Counted from the first letter of the stretch, positions 52,602-62,304 are shown. The stretch is DNA of 64,000 bases from Nesterenkonia sp. PF2B19 (GCF_001758425.2 NZ_MDSS02000001.1:62001-126000), one strand, 5' to 3'. The notes: generated from the sequence alone by a model not told the origin. A program made the numbers and translations.

Positions 52602-53054
52602 TCAGGCGCCGGGCCGCACGCGGCTCCTCGCCGGATCCCAGTCCTGGCCGGCGGCGGCGGCGTCCATGGCCTCATTGCTCAGCGCGTCGGCGTCGCCGTT
52701 CTGGGCACGCGGGATCCAGGTGAAGGTCACGTTCATCAGCGGCAGGATCTGGGAGGCCTCCTGGGCCAGCCGCTTCATGTCGGCGTGCTTGATCTTCCAT
52801 CGACCGCTCATCTGCTCGACCACGAGCTTGGAGTCCATACGCACCTCGACGGCGGCCTCGGGGTCGATCTCCCGCACCAGCTTCAGGCCGTCGATCAGTC
52901 CGGTGTACTCAGCCACGTTGTTGGACGCCTTCCCGATGGGCGTGGCCTTGGTGGCGAGGATGCGGCCGGCCTCGTCGCGGACGAGGGCCCCTGCACCGGC
53001 GATGCCCGGGTTGCCGCGGCTGCCGCCGTCGGCCTCGATGATCAGAGTGGTCAC
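52602..53054 (-). CDS. rnhA: Ribonuclease HI
   Basis: Cuts the RNA strand of RNA-DNA hybrids. 150 residues, a single RNase H domain with catalytic Asp9 (EADGGSRGNPG), Glu49 (NNVAEY), Asp74 (VRMDSKLVVEQM) and Asp123 (QNGDADALSNEAM). Many actinobacterial homologues carry a C-terminal acid phosphatase domain; this one ends shortly after the RNase H part. It lies 80 bp downstream of the NIF3 gene on the same strand. Confidence 0.93.
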   Translation of the reverse strand: MTTLIIEADGGSRGNPGIAGAGALVRDEAGRILATKATPIGKASNNVAEYTGLIDGLKLVREIDPEAAVEVRMDSKLVVEQMSGRWKIKHADMKRLAQEASQILPLMNVTFTWIPRAQNGDADALSNEAMDAAAAGQDWDPARSRVRPGA

Positions 53055-53134
53055 GTCTCTCCTGTCAGGTCCTGCAGCGGGTCGATGGCGTCGCCGGGCG
53101 CATCCTCACCGAGAGGAGGACGCTCTCCGCCGGT

Positions 53135-54058
53135 TCACCGGCCAGGAGTGATGACGAAGTCCCAGGGGTCGGTGTTGATGCCGCTGACGGCGACCTCCAC
53201 ATCGTAGCCGCGATCCGCCAGGGCACGGTCCAAGGCCTGGGCCGCGGCGGGCAGCCACAGCCATTCGCTGGCGAAGTGGGAGACGTCGATCAGGTAAGGG
53301 CGTCCGTCGCGCACCGCCTCCCGCGCCTCGGATGCCGGATGGTGTCGAAGGTCACCGGTGATGTACACATCGGCGTCTGCCTCACGGGCGGCACGCAGCA
53401 GACCGTCGCCGGCGCCGCCGCACAGTGCCACACGCCGGATGAAGGCATCCCGATCCCCGGCCACCCGCACCCCTCCGGCGACGGCAGGCAGGATCGAGAA
53501 GACCGTGGCGGCGAAGTCGCCCAGCGTAGTGCCCTGGGGAAGGGAGCCGATCCTGCCCAGCCCTTCCTCCGCGAGCCCGTCTTCGGCAGCCTGCAAGGGC
53601 TCCGCATCCTCGAGGCCGAGGATCTCCGCCAGCACGTCGTTGACCCCTCCGACCGCCGAGTCGCCGTTGGTGTGGGCGGTCAGCAGGGCACATCCGGACT
53701 CGATGAGCCGGTGCACGATCTCGCCTTTGAACGACCCCGCCTCGACGCTCTGCACCGGCCGCAGCAGCAGCGGATGATGGGTGATCAGCAGGTCCGCCTC
53801 GGCCGAGCACGCCTCCTCCACCACCGTGCGCACGGGATCGACGGCGAAATGGATCAGCTCCACGGGCCGATCCCGCCGGCCCGTCACGAGCCCGACGGCG
53901 TCCCAACTCTCCGCCAGCGAGGACGGCCACAGCTCCTCGATGATCTCGAGCACGTCCTGCAGCAGCGGCACACGGCGGCCTGCGGCCACAGGAGGCGCGG
54001 GGGCGACACCGGACGGAGCCGGTGAGGAGTGGGTTCCAGGGCCGGAATGGTCTGCCAT
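53135..54058 (-). CDS. NIF3-like dinuclear metal protein (GCH-I type 2 family)
   Basis: 307 residues. NIF3 motifs: LWPSSLAESWDAVGLVTGRRD near the start, ADLLITHHPLLLRP (metal-binding histidine pair), LTAHTNGDSAVGGVNDVLAEILGL and a C-terminal ADVYITGDLRHHPASEAREAVRDGRPYLIDVSHFASE with further metal ligands. The molecular role is not firmly known. In related genomes a zinc-ribbon coiled-coil gene usually sits between NIF3 and the RNase HI gene; here there is only 80 bp. Confidence 0.9.
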   Translation of the reverse strand: MADHSGPGTHSSPAPSGVAPAPPVAAGRRVPLLQDVLEIIEELWPSSLAESWDAVGLVTGRRDRPVELIHFAVDPVRTVVEEACSAEADLLITHHPLLLRPVQSVEAGSFKGEIVHRLIESGCALLTAHTNGDSAVGGVNDVLAEILGLEDAEPLQAAEDGLAEEGLGRIGSLPQGTTLGDFAATVFSILPAVAGGVRVAGDRDAFIRRVALCGGAGDGLLRAAREADADVYITGDLRHHPASEAREAVRDGRPYLIDVSHFASEWLWLPAAAQALDRALADRGYDVEVAVSGINTDPWDFVITPGR

Positions 54059-54169
54059 GCCACCAGTTCTACCCTCTCCGCGGGGATATCACCAGGGACG
54101 CACCGGGCGATGAAAGCGGTCGGCGCCGCGCCCCGGAATGACCGAAAGGCTCGGGGAGTTGTCTCAGGC

Positions 54170-54790
54170 ATGAGCCCAGCCAGCAGGACGAACACCCCGG
54201 GGGCCGGCGAGCGGCCCCCAGGCCAGCACGATGCCAGCCCGCACGGTCCACGCAGGTCCCGCACGGTGGTGCTGGCGGCCGGCTGCTTCTGGTGCTTGGA
54301 CTCCCTGGCCCGTCGCCTCGCCGGCGTCACCGCCGTGCGCAGCGTCTACACCGGGGGCACCGGACCGGCCGAGTACATCGCCGTCTGCAACGGGACGACC
54401 GGTCATGCCGAGGCCGTCGAGATCACCTATGAGCCCGACACCCTGCCCACGGAGGTCCTCCTGGACGTCTTCTTCAGCTGCCACGACCCGACCTCCCTCA
54501 ACCGCCAGGGGTACGACGTCGGCACGCAGTACCGGTCGGCGATGTTCTACGCCGACCGCACCGAGCGCGAAGAGTTCGCAGAGGCCGTGGCCCGCGTCCA
54601 GGCAGCCTACGACCGTCCGATCGTCACCACGCTGGAGCCCCTGGGGAGGGTCTTCGAGGCCGAGCCGGAGCACCAGGGCTTCCATCTGCGCCGCCCCGAC
54701 GTGGGCTACTGCCGCGTGATCATCGACCCCAAGGTCTCGGCGCTGCGCCAGCGTTACGCCCCGTGGCTCCGTGACGGAGCCCTCGTCTGA
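54170..54790 (+). CDS. msrA: Peptide-methionine (S)-S-oxide reductase
   Basis: Repairs oxidised methionine. 206 residues from ATG 54170. The active site is AAGCFWCLDSLARRLAGV (Cys39, GCFWC). Then VRSVYTGGTGPAEYIAVCNGTTGHAEAVEITYEP, SCHDPTSLNRQGYDVGTQYRSAMFY and a C-terminal FHLRRPDVGYCRVIIDPKV, with a resolving Cys in GYCR. GGGGAG lies 12 bp before the ATG. The first 30 residues are not conserved and the true start might be a little later. Confidence 0.93.
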   Translation: MSPASRTNTPGAGERPPGQHDASPHGPRRSRTVVLAAGCFWCLDSLARRLAGVTAVRSVYTGGTGPAEYIAVCNGTTGHAEAVEITYEPDTLPTEVLLDVFFSCHDPTSLNRQGYDVGTQYRSAMFYADRTEREEFAEAVARVQAAYDRPIVTTLEPLGRVFEAEPEHQGFHLRRPDVGYCRVIIDPKVSALRQRYAPWLRDGALV

Positions 54791-54893
54791 TCAGCAGATA
54801 GAGTCAGGATCGGGGCTGTCGTCGTCCCGCCGACGGCGTGCCGCCCTCCTGCGCGTCCGATCCCACCACCCTCACGGAAGAGGTTTCACCACC

Positions 54894-55829
54894 ATGGCCA
54901 AGATCCTGGACAACATCACCCAGGCCGTCGGCGGCACTCCGCTGGTGCGGCTCAATCGGCTCGACGCCGACCTGCCCGGCAATGTGGCGGTCAAGCTGGA
55001 GTTCTACTCGCCGGCGCATTCCGTCAAGGATCGCATCGGCACGGCCATCGTCGACGCCGCGGAGGCCGCCGGCGTCCTGAAGCCGGGTGGGACGATCGTG
55101 GAGGGCACCTCCGGCAATACCGGGATCGCCCTGGCCATGGTCGGCGCGGCGCGGGGCTACCGGGTGGTGCTCACGATGCCGGAGACCATGTCGACTGAGC
55201 GCCGGGTCATGCTGCGGGCCTTCGGCGCCGAGATCGTGCTGACCCCCGGCGCCGACGGGATGCGCGGCGCCGTGGAGAAGGCGAAAGCCATCGTCGAGCA
55301 GACCGAGAACTCCATCTGGGCCCGTCAGTTCGCCAATGAGGCCAACCCGCAGGTCCACTACAGCACCACCGGTCAGGAGATCTGGGAGGACACCGACGGC
55401 GCCGTCGACGTCCTCGTCTCCGGCATCGGCACCGGCGGGACCATCACCGGCGCGGGACGCCGGCTCCGCGAGCACAAGCCGGGCCTCCACATCGTCGCCG
55501 TCGAGCCTGAGGACTCCCCGATCCTCTCCGGCGGGACCCCAGGGCCGCATAAGATCCAGGGCATCGGTCCGAACTTCGTCCCTGACATCCTCGACCGCGA
55601 GATCTACGACGAGGTCATCACCGCCAACCTCGACAAGGCCCTGGAGACTGCGCGCCAGCTGGGCACGCAGGAGGGGATCCTCGGGGGCATCTCCACCGGG
55701 GCCAACGTGGCCGCCGCCCTGGACGTGGCGGCTCGCGAGGAGTTCCGGGACAAGCTCATCGTCACCGTCGCCTGTGACTTCGGCGAACGTTACATCTCCA
55801 CGCTCCTCTACGAGGACATCCGCGGCTGA
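54894..55829 (+). CDS. cysK: Cysteine synthase A (O-acetylserine sulfhydrylase)
   Basis: PLP enzyme that makes cysteine from O-acetylserine and sulfide. 311 residues. Lys45 in SPAHSVKDRIG binds PLP. TSGNTGIALAMVGAARGY is the substrate loop, and GIGTGGTITGAGR and GISTGANVAAAL bind the phosphate and ring. ATG 54894 has GAGG upstream; the frame is open to 54771 without a better start. cysE follows on the same strand after 155 bp, completing the two-step pathway from serine. Confidence 0.96.
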   Translation: MAKILDNITQAVGGTPLVRLNRLDADLPGNVAVKLEFYSPAHSVKDRIGTAIVDAAEAAGVLKPGGTIVEGTSGNTGIALAMVGAARGYRVVLTMPETMSTERRVMLRAFGAEIVLTPGADGMRGAVEKAKAIVEQTENSIWARQFANEANPQVHYSTTGQEIWEDTDGAVDVLVSGIGTGGTITGAGRRLREHKPGLHIVAVEPEDSPILSGGTPGPHKIQGIGPNFVPDILDREIYDEVITANLDKALETARQLGTQEGILGGISTGANVAAALDVAAREEFRDKLIVTVACDFGERYISTLLYEDIRG

Positions 55830-55984
55830 CCCATCGGCCGACGTCTGACCTGAGCCTGTCCCGCCTGAGCCCGCCCTGACCTGGGACTGCTCCACGTTCC
55901 GCGGCCAGGCCGACTGGCCGCGGACGGCACCGCGCCGATACCCTGCTGTGACCCGCCGTCGACGTCGAAAGGCACCGAACCACC

Positions 55985-56570
55985 TTGGGAATCATCAAGC
56001 GTCTGCGTGAGGACATCCGTTCCGCGCGCGAGCACGATCCGGCCGCCCGCAGCGACGTGGAGGTGGCCTTGGTCTACTCCGGTCTGCATGCCATCTGGTC
56101 CCACCGGGTAGCCCACCGGATGTGGCAGCACCGGCCCCTGAAGACCCCCGCCCGGGCTCTCTCTCAGGTGACCCGCAGCCTGACCGGAATCGAGATCCAC
56201 CCCGGGGCCCAGATCGGTCGTCGGTTCTTCATCGACCACGGCATGGGCGTGGTGATCGGCGAGACGACCGAGATCGGCGATGACTGCATGCTCTATCAGG
56301 CGTCACCCTCGGCGGCCGCTCGCTCGAGGCGGTGAAACGGCACCCGACCCTGCAGGACGGCGTGGTCGTCGGCGCCGGCGCAAGGTGCTCGGGCCCGTGG
56401 AGATCGGCAGCGGCTCCGCCATAGGAGCCAACGCCGTGGTCGTGAAGTCGGCGCCGAAGAACTCCATCCTCACCGGCATCCCGGCGAAGGACCGGAAGCG
56501 CCGTGACGAGGAGCGGCAGCCCGCCGTCGACCCCGCGGAGTATGCGCTCGACCCGGCACTGTTCATCTGA
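55985..56570 (+). CDS. cysE: Serine O-acetyltransferase, frameshifted twice
   Basis: Makes O-acetylserine for CysK. About 196 residues when joined, the short actinobacterial type. The first frame carries the N-terminal helices and the start of the left-handed beta helix ([38 protein letters not shown]). After about 56300 the expected [28 protein letters not shown] is in a second frame. After about 56380 [36 protein letters not shown] is in a third. One lost base at each site explains this, and the 586-bp span fits. TTG 55985 is the likely start, with AAAGG upstream. Confidence 0.88.
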
Positions 56571-56630
56571 GTCGCGGCGCTGCTCTTCTGAGGCGCTGAC
56601 CACCTCCTGACCACCTCAGGAGCCGACACG

Positions 56631-56675
56631 ACGGAGGCGGCGGCCCCGGTCCTCACCAGGTTCCGCCGCCTCCGT
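56631..56675. terminator. Bidirectional terminator between cysE and the M14 peptidase gene
   Basis: ACGGAGGCGGCGG (56631-56643) pairs with CCGCCGCCTCCGT (56663-56675), a perfect 13-bp stem between convergent genes. Confidence 0.8.
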
Positions 56676-56693
56676 GCCGTCTGCAGGGTGGCC

Positions 56694-57929
56694 TCACACG
56701 TCGTCGATCGGGATCACACCGCCCCAGTCCGTGAAGTAGTACTCGACCGGCGCGTGGGGGATCTCGTCCCAGGTCTGCGGGTCCAGGTCGACGGTGTCGC
56801 CGGTGGCCAGGCCTGCGAGCCAGGACTCCACACCCAGGATGTTCTGCTGGATGAAACGGCCCCGTCCCCGTTGTCCGAGGTCGCCGTCGCGAGTGTTGCC
56901 GGAGGTCTCGAAGAAGATCGCCGCGTTCGCGTGTCCGGCAGAGTTCAGCCCCTGCCAGTCCAGTCCCAGCATCATGGCGGAGACCACGCCCCCGCGGATG
57001 TCGATCACCTGACCGCCGCCGACGTCGTACCGATCGGTGGAGATGTGGCCGCGGTGGCGCGTGTCCAGCCAGACCTGGGAGGCCATCTGACGGGTGAGCA
57101 CATCGAACTCGCCGTCACGGATGTCCGGCAGCGTGGGGCCGCCCGGTGCCAAAGAGATGCCCAGCGAGAAGGTGATCGGTTCTCCCGTCTCCGGATCGCG
57201 CTTGCGCCCCTGATGGTGGATGTCCAGCGCGTAGCTGGGCCGGACCATGGTCCAGTACTCGTACCAGGCCCGGGATTCGCGCGCCAGGAAGCCCTCCAGC
57301 GTCCAGTCGCGGTTCAGATCCACCGTGAGCTCTCTGCCGTCGTCGTCGGTGCGCGGAGCGTCCGCCTCCGTGTCCCACAGCGTGGTGGTCCGGGTGTTCA
57401 TCTCCGAACCGTCAGGGTTGTACATCGGGATGATGTGCAGCGTGAACTCGTCCCGCAGCAGCTCAGCAGTCTGCTGGCCGCTGCTGCCCAGCTCCTTGAG
57501 CACGGCCAGGGTGGCCTCGACGCCGTAGGGCTCGTCCCCGTGGATCCGGCCCTGGATCCAGACGTGCCGGTCCCCCTGCCCCACCTGGGCGACGTAGAGG
57601 TCACGACCCTGCTCCGAGTGGGTCTCTGCGGTCCCCACCTCGGCGAGCGTGGTGACGGTGACCCGCCCCCGGGAGGTGTGTTCGATCTTCCGCAGCTCGC
57701 GGATCATGTCGTCGTAGCTGCGGATCGCCTGTGTCGGTGTCTCCGCCTGTGAGGAGTCCCCGGGATATGCTGCGGCGGCCTGCAGGCCGATCGGCAGCAG
57801 AGCGAGGGCACCGAGGCTTGCCAAGGCCGCCCGGCGCGAGACCCGGGAGTCGCCGAGACGGGCGGACGGGGTGGATCCTGGCGTCTGACCTGGGTCAGTT
57901 GGATGCGCGAACGATGAAGTGTGAGTCAT
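56694..57929 (-). CDS. M14 family zinc carboxypeptidase, Tat-exported
   Basis: 411 residues. The N-terminus has a twin-arginine signal (SRVSRRAALASLGALALLPIGLQAAAA) with probable cleavage after AAAA, so the enzyme acts outside the membrane. The mature part has M14 zinc ligands His130 and Glu133 (GRIHGDEPYG) and His238 (LDIHHQG). The substrate-binding DLNRDW segment and a late FFETSGNTRDG region contain the catalytic Glu. The role is probably peptide or cell-wall peptide trimming; the substrate cannot be told from sequence. It lies downstream of gnd on the same strand, but a terminator separates them. Confidence 0.85.
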   Translation of the reverse strand: MTHTSSFAHPTDPGQTPGSTPSARLGDSRVSRRAALASLGALALLPIGLQAAAAYPGDSSQAETPTQAIRSYDDMIRELRKIEHTSRGRVTVTTLAEVGTAETHSEQGRDLYVAQVGQGDRHVWIQGRIHGDEPYGVEATLAVLKELGSSGQQTAELLRDEFTLHIIPMYNPDGSEMNTRTTTLWDTEADAPRTDDDGRELTVDLNRDWTLEGFLARESRAWYEYWTMVRPSYALDIHHQGRKRDPETGEPITFSLGISLAPGGPTLPDIRDGEFDVLTRQMASQVWLDTRHRGHISTDRYDVGGGQVIDIRGGVVSAMMLGLDWQGLNSAGHANAAIFFETSGNTRDGDLGQRGRGRFIQQNILGVESWLAGLATGDTVDLDPQTWDEIPHAPVEYYFTDWGGVIPIDDV

Positions 57930-58014
57930 ATCACGTCATCCTAGAGCATCGTTCCGCCTGCCCGGGGCCCTGCACTCCGGCTCCGGCGTCGCCGAAAAGT
58001 GCATCCCACGCCGA

Positions 58015-58064
58015 AGGCCCGGTCTGCGACGCCCGCCATCATGGGCGCGCCGCAGACCGGGCCT
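58015..58064 (-). terminator. Hairpin terminator after gnd
   Basis: AGGCCCGGTCTGCG (58015-58028) pairs with CGCAGACCGGGCCT (58051-58064), a perfect 14-bp stem with a smaller GCCC/GGGC helix inside the loop. It starts about 95 bp past the gnd stop in the direction of transcription. Confidence 0.7.
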
Positions 58065-58158
58065 CCGTCACGTCTGACTCTGTGGGACCAGCCTCGGGCA
58101 GAAGACCTGCGACGTCGTCGGCAGGGACTGCACCGTCGGGGTCGCCGCCTGGGCCGAC

Positions 58159-59601
58159 TCAGGCCTCGATCTCGCTCCGATCGCCGGACCAGAGGGTGTG
58201 GAAGGTCCCGTCCTTGTCCACACGCTCATAGGTGTGCGCGCCGAAGTAGTCGCGCAGCCCCTGCGTCAGAGCGGCCGGGAGACGATCGCGGCGCAGGCTG
58301 TCGTAGTAGGCCAGCGAGGAAGCGAAGACCGGAGCGGGCACGCCGTGCTGCGCGGCGGCGGCGACCACACGACGCCAGGCCGGAAGGCACTCGTTGATGG
58401 CCTCGGTGAACTCCTCGGCCAGCAGGAGGTTCTTGGGGCGATCCTCGGCGTCGGCGTCGTAGGCCTTCATGATGGTGTCCAGCAGGTCGGCCCGGATGAT
58501 GCAGCCGGCGCGCCAGAGGGAGGCGATGGACTTCAGGTCAAGGTCCCATCCGTACTCCTGACCGGCGGCGACCAGCATGTCCAGACCCTGGGCATAGGCC
58601 ACCAGCTTGGAGGCGTAGAGGGCCTTGCGCACGTCCTCGACGAAGTCGGAGCCGAACTCTGCCGCCGGGGCATTCTCATCGATGCCCGAGCTGAAGGCCG
58701 CGTTGGTCTCGGCCCGCAGATCACGCTGCGAGGAGATGGAGCGGGCGAACACCGACTCCGCGATCGCGGTCACCGGGGACCCGACCTCCAGCCCGGAGAT
58801 GGCCGTCCAGCGGCCGGTGCCCTTCTGGCCCGCAGAGTCCACGACGACGTCGACCAGCGGACGGCCGGTCAGTTCGTCCTCCTGCTCCAGGACCTCCGAG
58901 GTGATCTCGATCAGATACGACGCCAGGTCCGTCGTGTTCCATTCCCGGAACACCTTGGCCTGTGCGGCGGGCTCGAGGCCTGCGAGGCTGCGCATCAGGT
59001 CGTAGGCCTCGCCGATGACCTGCATGTCGGCGTACTCGATGCCGTTGTGCACCATCTTCACGTAGTGGCCCGCGCCGTCGGTGCCGACCCAGGCGCAGCA
59101 GGGCTCATCGTGGTACTGGGCGGCGATCTTCTCCAGCATCGGGCCCAGCGTCTCATAGGACTCCTGGGATCCGCCGGGCATGATCGAGGGGCCGTTGAGC
59201 GCACCCTCCTCACCGCCGGAGACACCGACGCCGACGAAGTGCAGTCCCTTGGCCCGCAGCGCCTCCTCACGGCGACGCGTGTCCGGGTAGTGGGAGTTGC
59301 CGGCGTCGATGATGATGTCGCCCTCGTCCAGAAGAGGCACCAGATCCTCGATGACCGCGTCGACCGGAGCTCCGGCCTTGACCATGATGAGCACCCGCCG
59401 CGGGCGCTCCAGCGACTCGACGAGCTCGGCGAGGGTCTCGGTGCGGACGAAGCTGCCCTCGTCCCCGTGAGCCTCAAGCAGGGCATCGGTGCGGGCCACC
59501 GACCGGTTGTGCAGGGACACGGTGTAGCCGTTGCGGGCCAGGTTCCGTGCCAGGTTGGCCCCCATCACGGCCAGTCCGGTCACGCCGATATCGGCACTCA
59601 T
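58159..59601 (-). CDS. gnd: 6-phosphogluconate dehydrogenase (decarboxylating, NADP-type long form)
   Basis: Oxidative pentose phosphate pathway enzyme. 480 residues, the long form. The cofactor site is IGVTGLAVMGANLARNLARNGYTVSLHNRS. Then GDIIIDAGNSHYPDTRRR, VSGGEEGALNGPSIMPGG, GHYVKMVHNGIEYADMQ (catalytic Lys and His region) and GQKGTGRWTAISGLEVG. The C-terminal part has IWRAGCIIR-like SLWRAGCIIRADLL, and the end is YFGAHTYERVDKDGTFHTLW. The first ATG after a GGAGACTGC site was used. Confidence 0.96.
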   Translation of the reverse strand: MSADIGVTGLAVMGANLARNLARNGYTVSLHNRSVARTDALLEAHGDEGSFVRTETLAELVESLERPRRVLIMVKAGAPVDAVIEDLVPLLDEGDIIIDAGNSHYPDTRRREEALRAKGLHFVGVGVSGGEEGALNGPSIMPGGSQESYETLGPMLEKIAAQYHDEPCCAWVGTDGAGHYVKMVHNGIEYADMQVIGEAYDLMRSLAGLEPAAQAKVFREWNTTDLASYLIEITSEVLEQEDELTGRPLVDVVVDSAGQKGTGRWTAISGLEVGSPVTAIAESVFARSISSQRDLRAETNAAFSSGIDENAPAAEFGSDFVEDVRKALYASKLVAYAQGLDMLVAAGQEYGWDLDLKSIASLWRAGCIIRADLLDTIMKAYDADAEDRPKNLLLAEEFTEAINECLPAWRRVVAAAAQHGVPAPVFASSLAYYDSLRRDRLPAALTQGLRDYFGAHTYERVDKDGTFHTLWSGDRSEIEA

Positions 59602-59873
59602 GCAGTCTCCTTATCGAGGTCTGGTGATCGATCGAGTGCATCCTAATCCCGTGACGTTTCCGGGATGGCGCAGTCTCCTCATGCCGCCTCCACCCTGTGG
59701 TGAGGCCGCGGAAGGTGCTCAGATGACACGATGCTCGCCGTCGACGGTCGACGACGACCGAGGAGGCGAGCGTGTCCACTCTATCGCCTCAAGCCCCCGA
59801 ATGTGATGACCATTGCGTCCGGCGGCTGCGCAGGAGGTCTCGGAGAGACCGCCCGTGGGGTCCTGACGGGCCC
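59602..59873. other. Intergenic region between ppk2 and gnd
   Basis: About 270 bp on the minus strand between the ppk2 stop and the gnd start. It should carry the gnd promoter. There are several GTCGAC-type inverted repeats around 59750, but no gene or clear terminator that I can support. Confidence 0.35.
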
Positions 59874-60812
59874 TCAGTCGCCCACGGCGTCGCGGCCGCG
59901 GCGGACGATCAACGGATCGGGCTCCCCGACCACCTCGTGGTCCTTGCCCTCGTACTCGAACTGGCTGAGGAAGTAGCGCATGGCGTTGAGGCGTGCCCGC
60001 TTCTTGTCGTTGGACTTGATGGTGATCCAGGGCGCGTGGTCCGTGTCCGTCCGGCGGAACATCTCCTCCTTGGCGTCGGTGTAGGCCTCCCACCGGTCCA
60101 GCGACTCCAGGTCCATCGGGGAGAGCTTCCACTGCCGCACGGGGTCGATCTGACGGATCGCGAACCGGGTGCGCTGCTCCTTCTGGGTCACGGAGAACCA
60201 GAACTTCGTCAGGTGGATCCCTGCGTCGACGAGCATCTGCTCGAACTGCGGCGCCTGCCGCATGAAGACCTCGTACTCGTCGTCGGAGCAGAATCCCATG
60301 ACCCGTTCGACTCCGGCTCGGTTGTACCAGGAGCGGTCGAACAGGACCATCTCGCCGGCAGTGGGCAGATGGTCGACGTAGCGCTGGAAGTACCACTGTC
60401 CGCGCTCCCGGTCGGACGGCTTGTTCAGGGCCACCACCCGAGCGGTCCGGGGGTTGAGGTGCTCGGTGAAGCGCTTGATGGTGCCGCCCTTGCCGGCGGC
60501 GTCCCGTCCTTCGAAGACCAGCACGTGCTTGAGCCCGTAGTCCTCGGCCCAGTACTGGAACTTCAGCAGCTCCACCTGCAGGTGGTACTTCTCCAGCTCA
60601 TAGATGTCGCGCTCGAGCCGCTGCTCGTAGGGGTAGTTCTCCTGCCAGGTCTCGACCGCGTTGCCCTGCGGGTCGATGAGGTCGGGATCCGGAGTGTGAC
60701 CGTCCTGGACGGTGTAGCCGCCTTCACGGAGCCGGTCGATGAACTCGCGCAGGTTCTCCCGGGGGGCCTGGTTCAGATCTCCCACGATGTCCTGCACCTG
60801 GTCTCTGATCAT
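59874..60812 (-). CDS. ppk2: Polyphosphate kinase 2
   Basis: Transfers phosphate between polyphosphate and nucleotides. 312 residues, one PPK2 domain (class I-like length). Walker A is FEGRDAAGKGG (100-110), Walker B is LFDRSWYNRAGVERVMGF (Asp159), and the lid is NKPSDRERGQWYFQRYVDHLP. WFSVTQKEQRTRF and ...DHAPWITIKSNDKKRARLN complete the family pattern. Whether it prefers GDP or ADP cannot be read from sequence alone. The region up to zapE (60813-61089) holds no visible gene. Confidence 0.94.
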   Translation of the reverse strand: MIRDQVQDIVGDLNQAPRENLREFIDRLREGGYTVQDGHTPDPDLIDPQGNAVETWQENYPYEQRLERDIYELEKYHLQVELLKFQYWAEDYGLKHVLVFEGRDAAGKGGTIKRFTEHLNPRTARVVALNKPSDRERGQWYFQRYVDHLPTAGEMVLFDRSWYNRAGVERVMGFCSDDEYEVFMRQAPQFEQMLVDAGIHLTKFWFSVTQKEQRTRFAIRQIDPVRQWKLSPMDLESLDRWEAYTDAKEEMFRRTDTDHAPWITIKSNDKKRARLNAMRYFLSQFEYEGKDHEVVGEPDPLIVRRGRDAVGD

Positions 60813-61089
60813 GCTGACGCTCCCCTTCTCTGATCCGACGGCATCCAGCCAACCAGACGCCGGTGAACGCCCCGTTAACTGCCCGCGGGTGTGGCCGGAT
60901 GCGGCGACGGATCCTGGGACCGGGGCTCGGCGGACGGCCGATGGTGAGGATCGAGTCTACGCCTCTCGACTGCGCAACACATCCGGTGCCGCGCCGACGG
61001 CACGGCTCACGGACCGGCTTCGGGTGGTGCTGCCGCTGGTGCCGCCAGTGGTGCTGCCGAATGGGCAGGCGCTCTGAGCGGCACACCCC

Positions 61090-62175
61090 TCAGAGCGCCT
61101 GCTCCCCCATCTGCCCCGAGCGGGCCAGCGCCGTGAGACGCGAAACGGCGCGGTGGTACTTCTTCATGTATCCCCCGGACATCATCTCCTCGGTGAAGAG
61201 CTGGTCGAAGGGCACGCCCGAGGCGATGATCTTCACATCCTGGTCGTAGAGGCGGTCCGCCAGCACCACGAAGCGCAGAGCCAGTGACTGAGCGTCGATG
61301 GTGGTGACGTCCTTGAGCACCAGGACCTCCACTCCGCTGATGAGCTGGCGGTAGCGGCTCGGATGGACCTGGGTGAGATGCGCGGTCAGCGCGTCGAAGT
61401 CGTCGACGACGATCTCCGCCTCGCGGTGATGTCCGTGGGCGAACTCCTCGAGCTGCTCGGTCGCGAGCGGGGGCGGGGCCTCCGGCAGGCCTCGATGCCG
61501 GAAGTCCTCCCCGTCGACGCGCACCACGGAGAACTGATCGGCCAGGACCTGGATCTCCCGTTGGAAGTCGGACGCGGCGAAGCGCCCCTCCCCGAGCGAG
61601 CCCGGCAGCGTGTTCGAGGTCGCGGCGAGCTTGACGCCGGCATCGGTCAGCTCGCGCATCAGTCGGGACATCAGCACCGTGTCTCCGGGGTCGTCGAGCT
61701 CGAACTCGTCGATGCAGACCAAGCTGTAGTCGGAGAGCACGTCCACCGTGCGGCGGAAGGACAGGGCACCGACGAGATTGGTGTATTCCACGAAGGTTCC
61801 GAAGGCGCGCTGTCCCGGTGAGGCGTGGTAGAGAGATGCGAGCAGATGCGTCTTGCCGACCCCGAAGCCGCCGTCGAGATAGATCCCCCCGGCGCGCTTC
61901 GTGGCGGCCGCCCGCGATGATCTGCCGCTGAAGAGCCGAGACAGCAGTCCCCCGGAGCCCCGCGAGGACCCGACCGTTCCGGCGAATTCCCGCAGCGCCT
62001 CCACCGCCTCGGCCTGGGAGGGGTGTCCGGGGTCCGGGATGTAGGAGTCGAAGGAGACTTCGGAGAATCGGAAGGAGGGCTGCAGCCCCTCCAGGAGCTC
62101 CCCGACGCCGACCTGAGGGCTCCGGCGGCTCAGCGATGTGGCATCAGGTGTGGCATCAGTCGGCATGAGAGCCAT
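61090..62175 (-). CDS. zapE: Cell division protein ZapE (AFG1-like ATPase)
   Basis: About 361 residues. AFG1/ZapE ATPase: Walker A is GIYLDGGFGVGKTHLLASLYH, Walker B is LVCIDEFELDDPGDTVLMSRLM, and sensor one is KLAATSNTLPGSL. The family segment VRVDGEDFRHRG follows, and C-terminal DQLFTEEMMSGGYMKKYHRAVSRL. In E. coli ZapE affects Z-ring stability; in actinobacteria the role is less clear. ATG 62175 was chosen; 62205 and 62166 are other in-frame starts, none with a strong site. Divergent from the rhodanese gene. Confidence 0.88.
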   Translation of the reverse strand: MALMPTDATPDATSLSRRSPQVGVGELLEGLQPSFRFSEVSFDSYIPDPGHPSQAEAVEALREFAGTVGSSRGSGGLLSRLFSGRSSRAAATKRAGGIYLDGGFGVGKTHLLASLYHASPGQRAFGTFVEYTNLVGALSFRRTVDVLSDYSLVCIDEFELDDPGDTVLMSRLMRELTDAGVKLAATSNTLPGSLGEGRFAASDFQREIQVLADQFSVVRVDGEDFRHRGLPEAPPPLATEQLEEFAHGHHREAEIVVDDFDALTAHLTQVHPSRYRQLISGVEVLVLKDVTTIDAQSLALRFVVLADRLYDQDVKIIASGVPFDQLFTEEMMSGGYMKKYHRAVSRLTALARSGQMGEQAL

Positions 62176-62304
62176 GCTACCCACTGGCGTGCTCCCCCGG
62201 CGCATGACGGTTCATGACGTGCGATGGGAACAGAACCGGTGCCTCGATACGCTGAACACAGGTGAAGCGACGATCGTCAGCGACCCGAGAGAGAGGCTCT
62301 GCAG

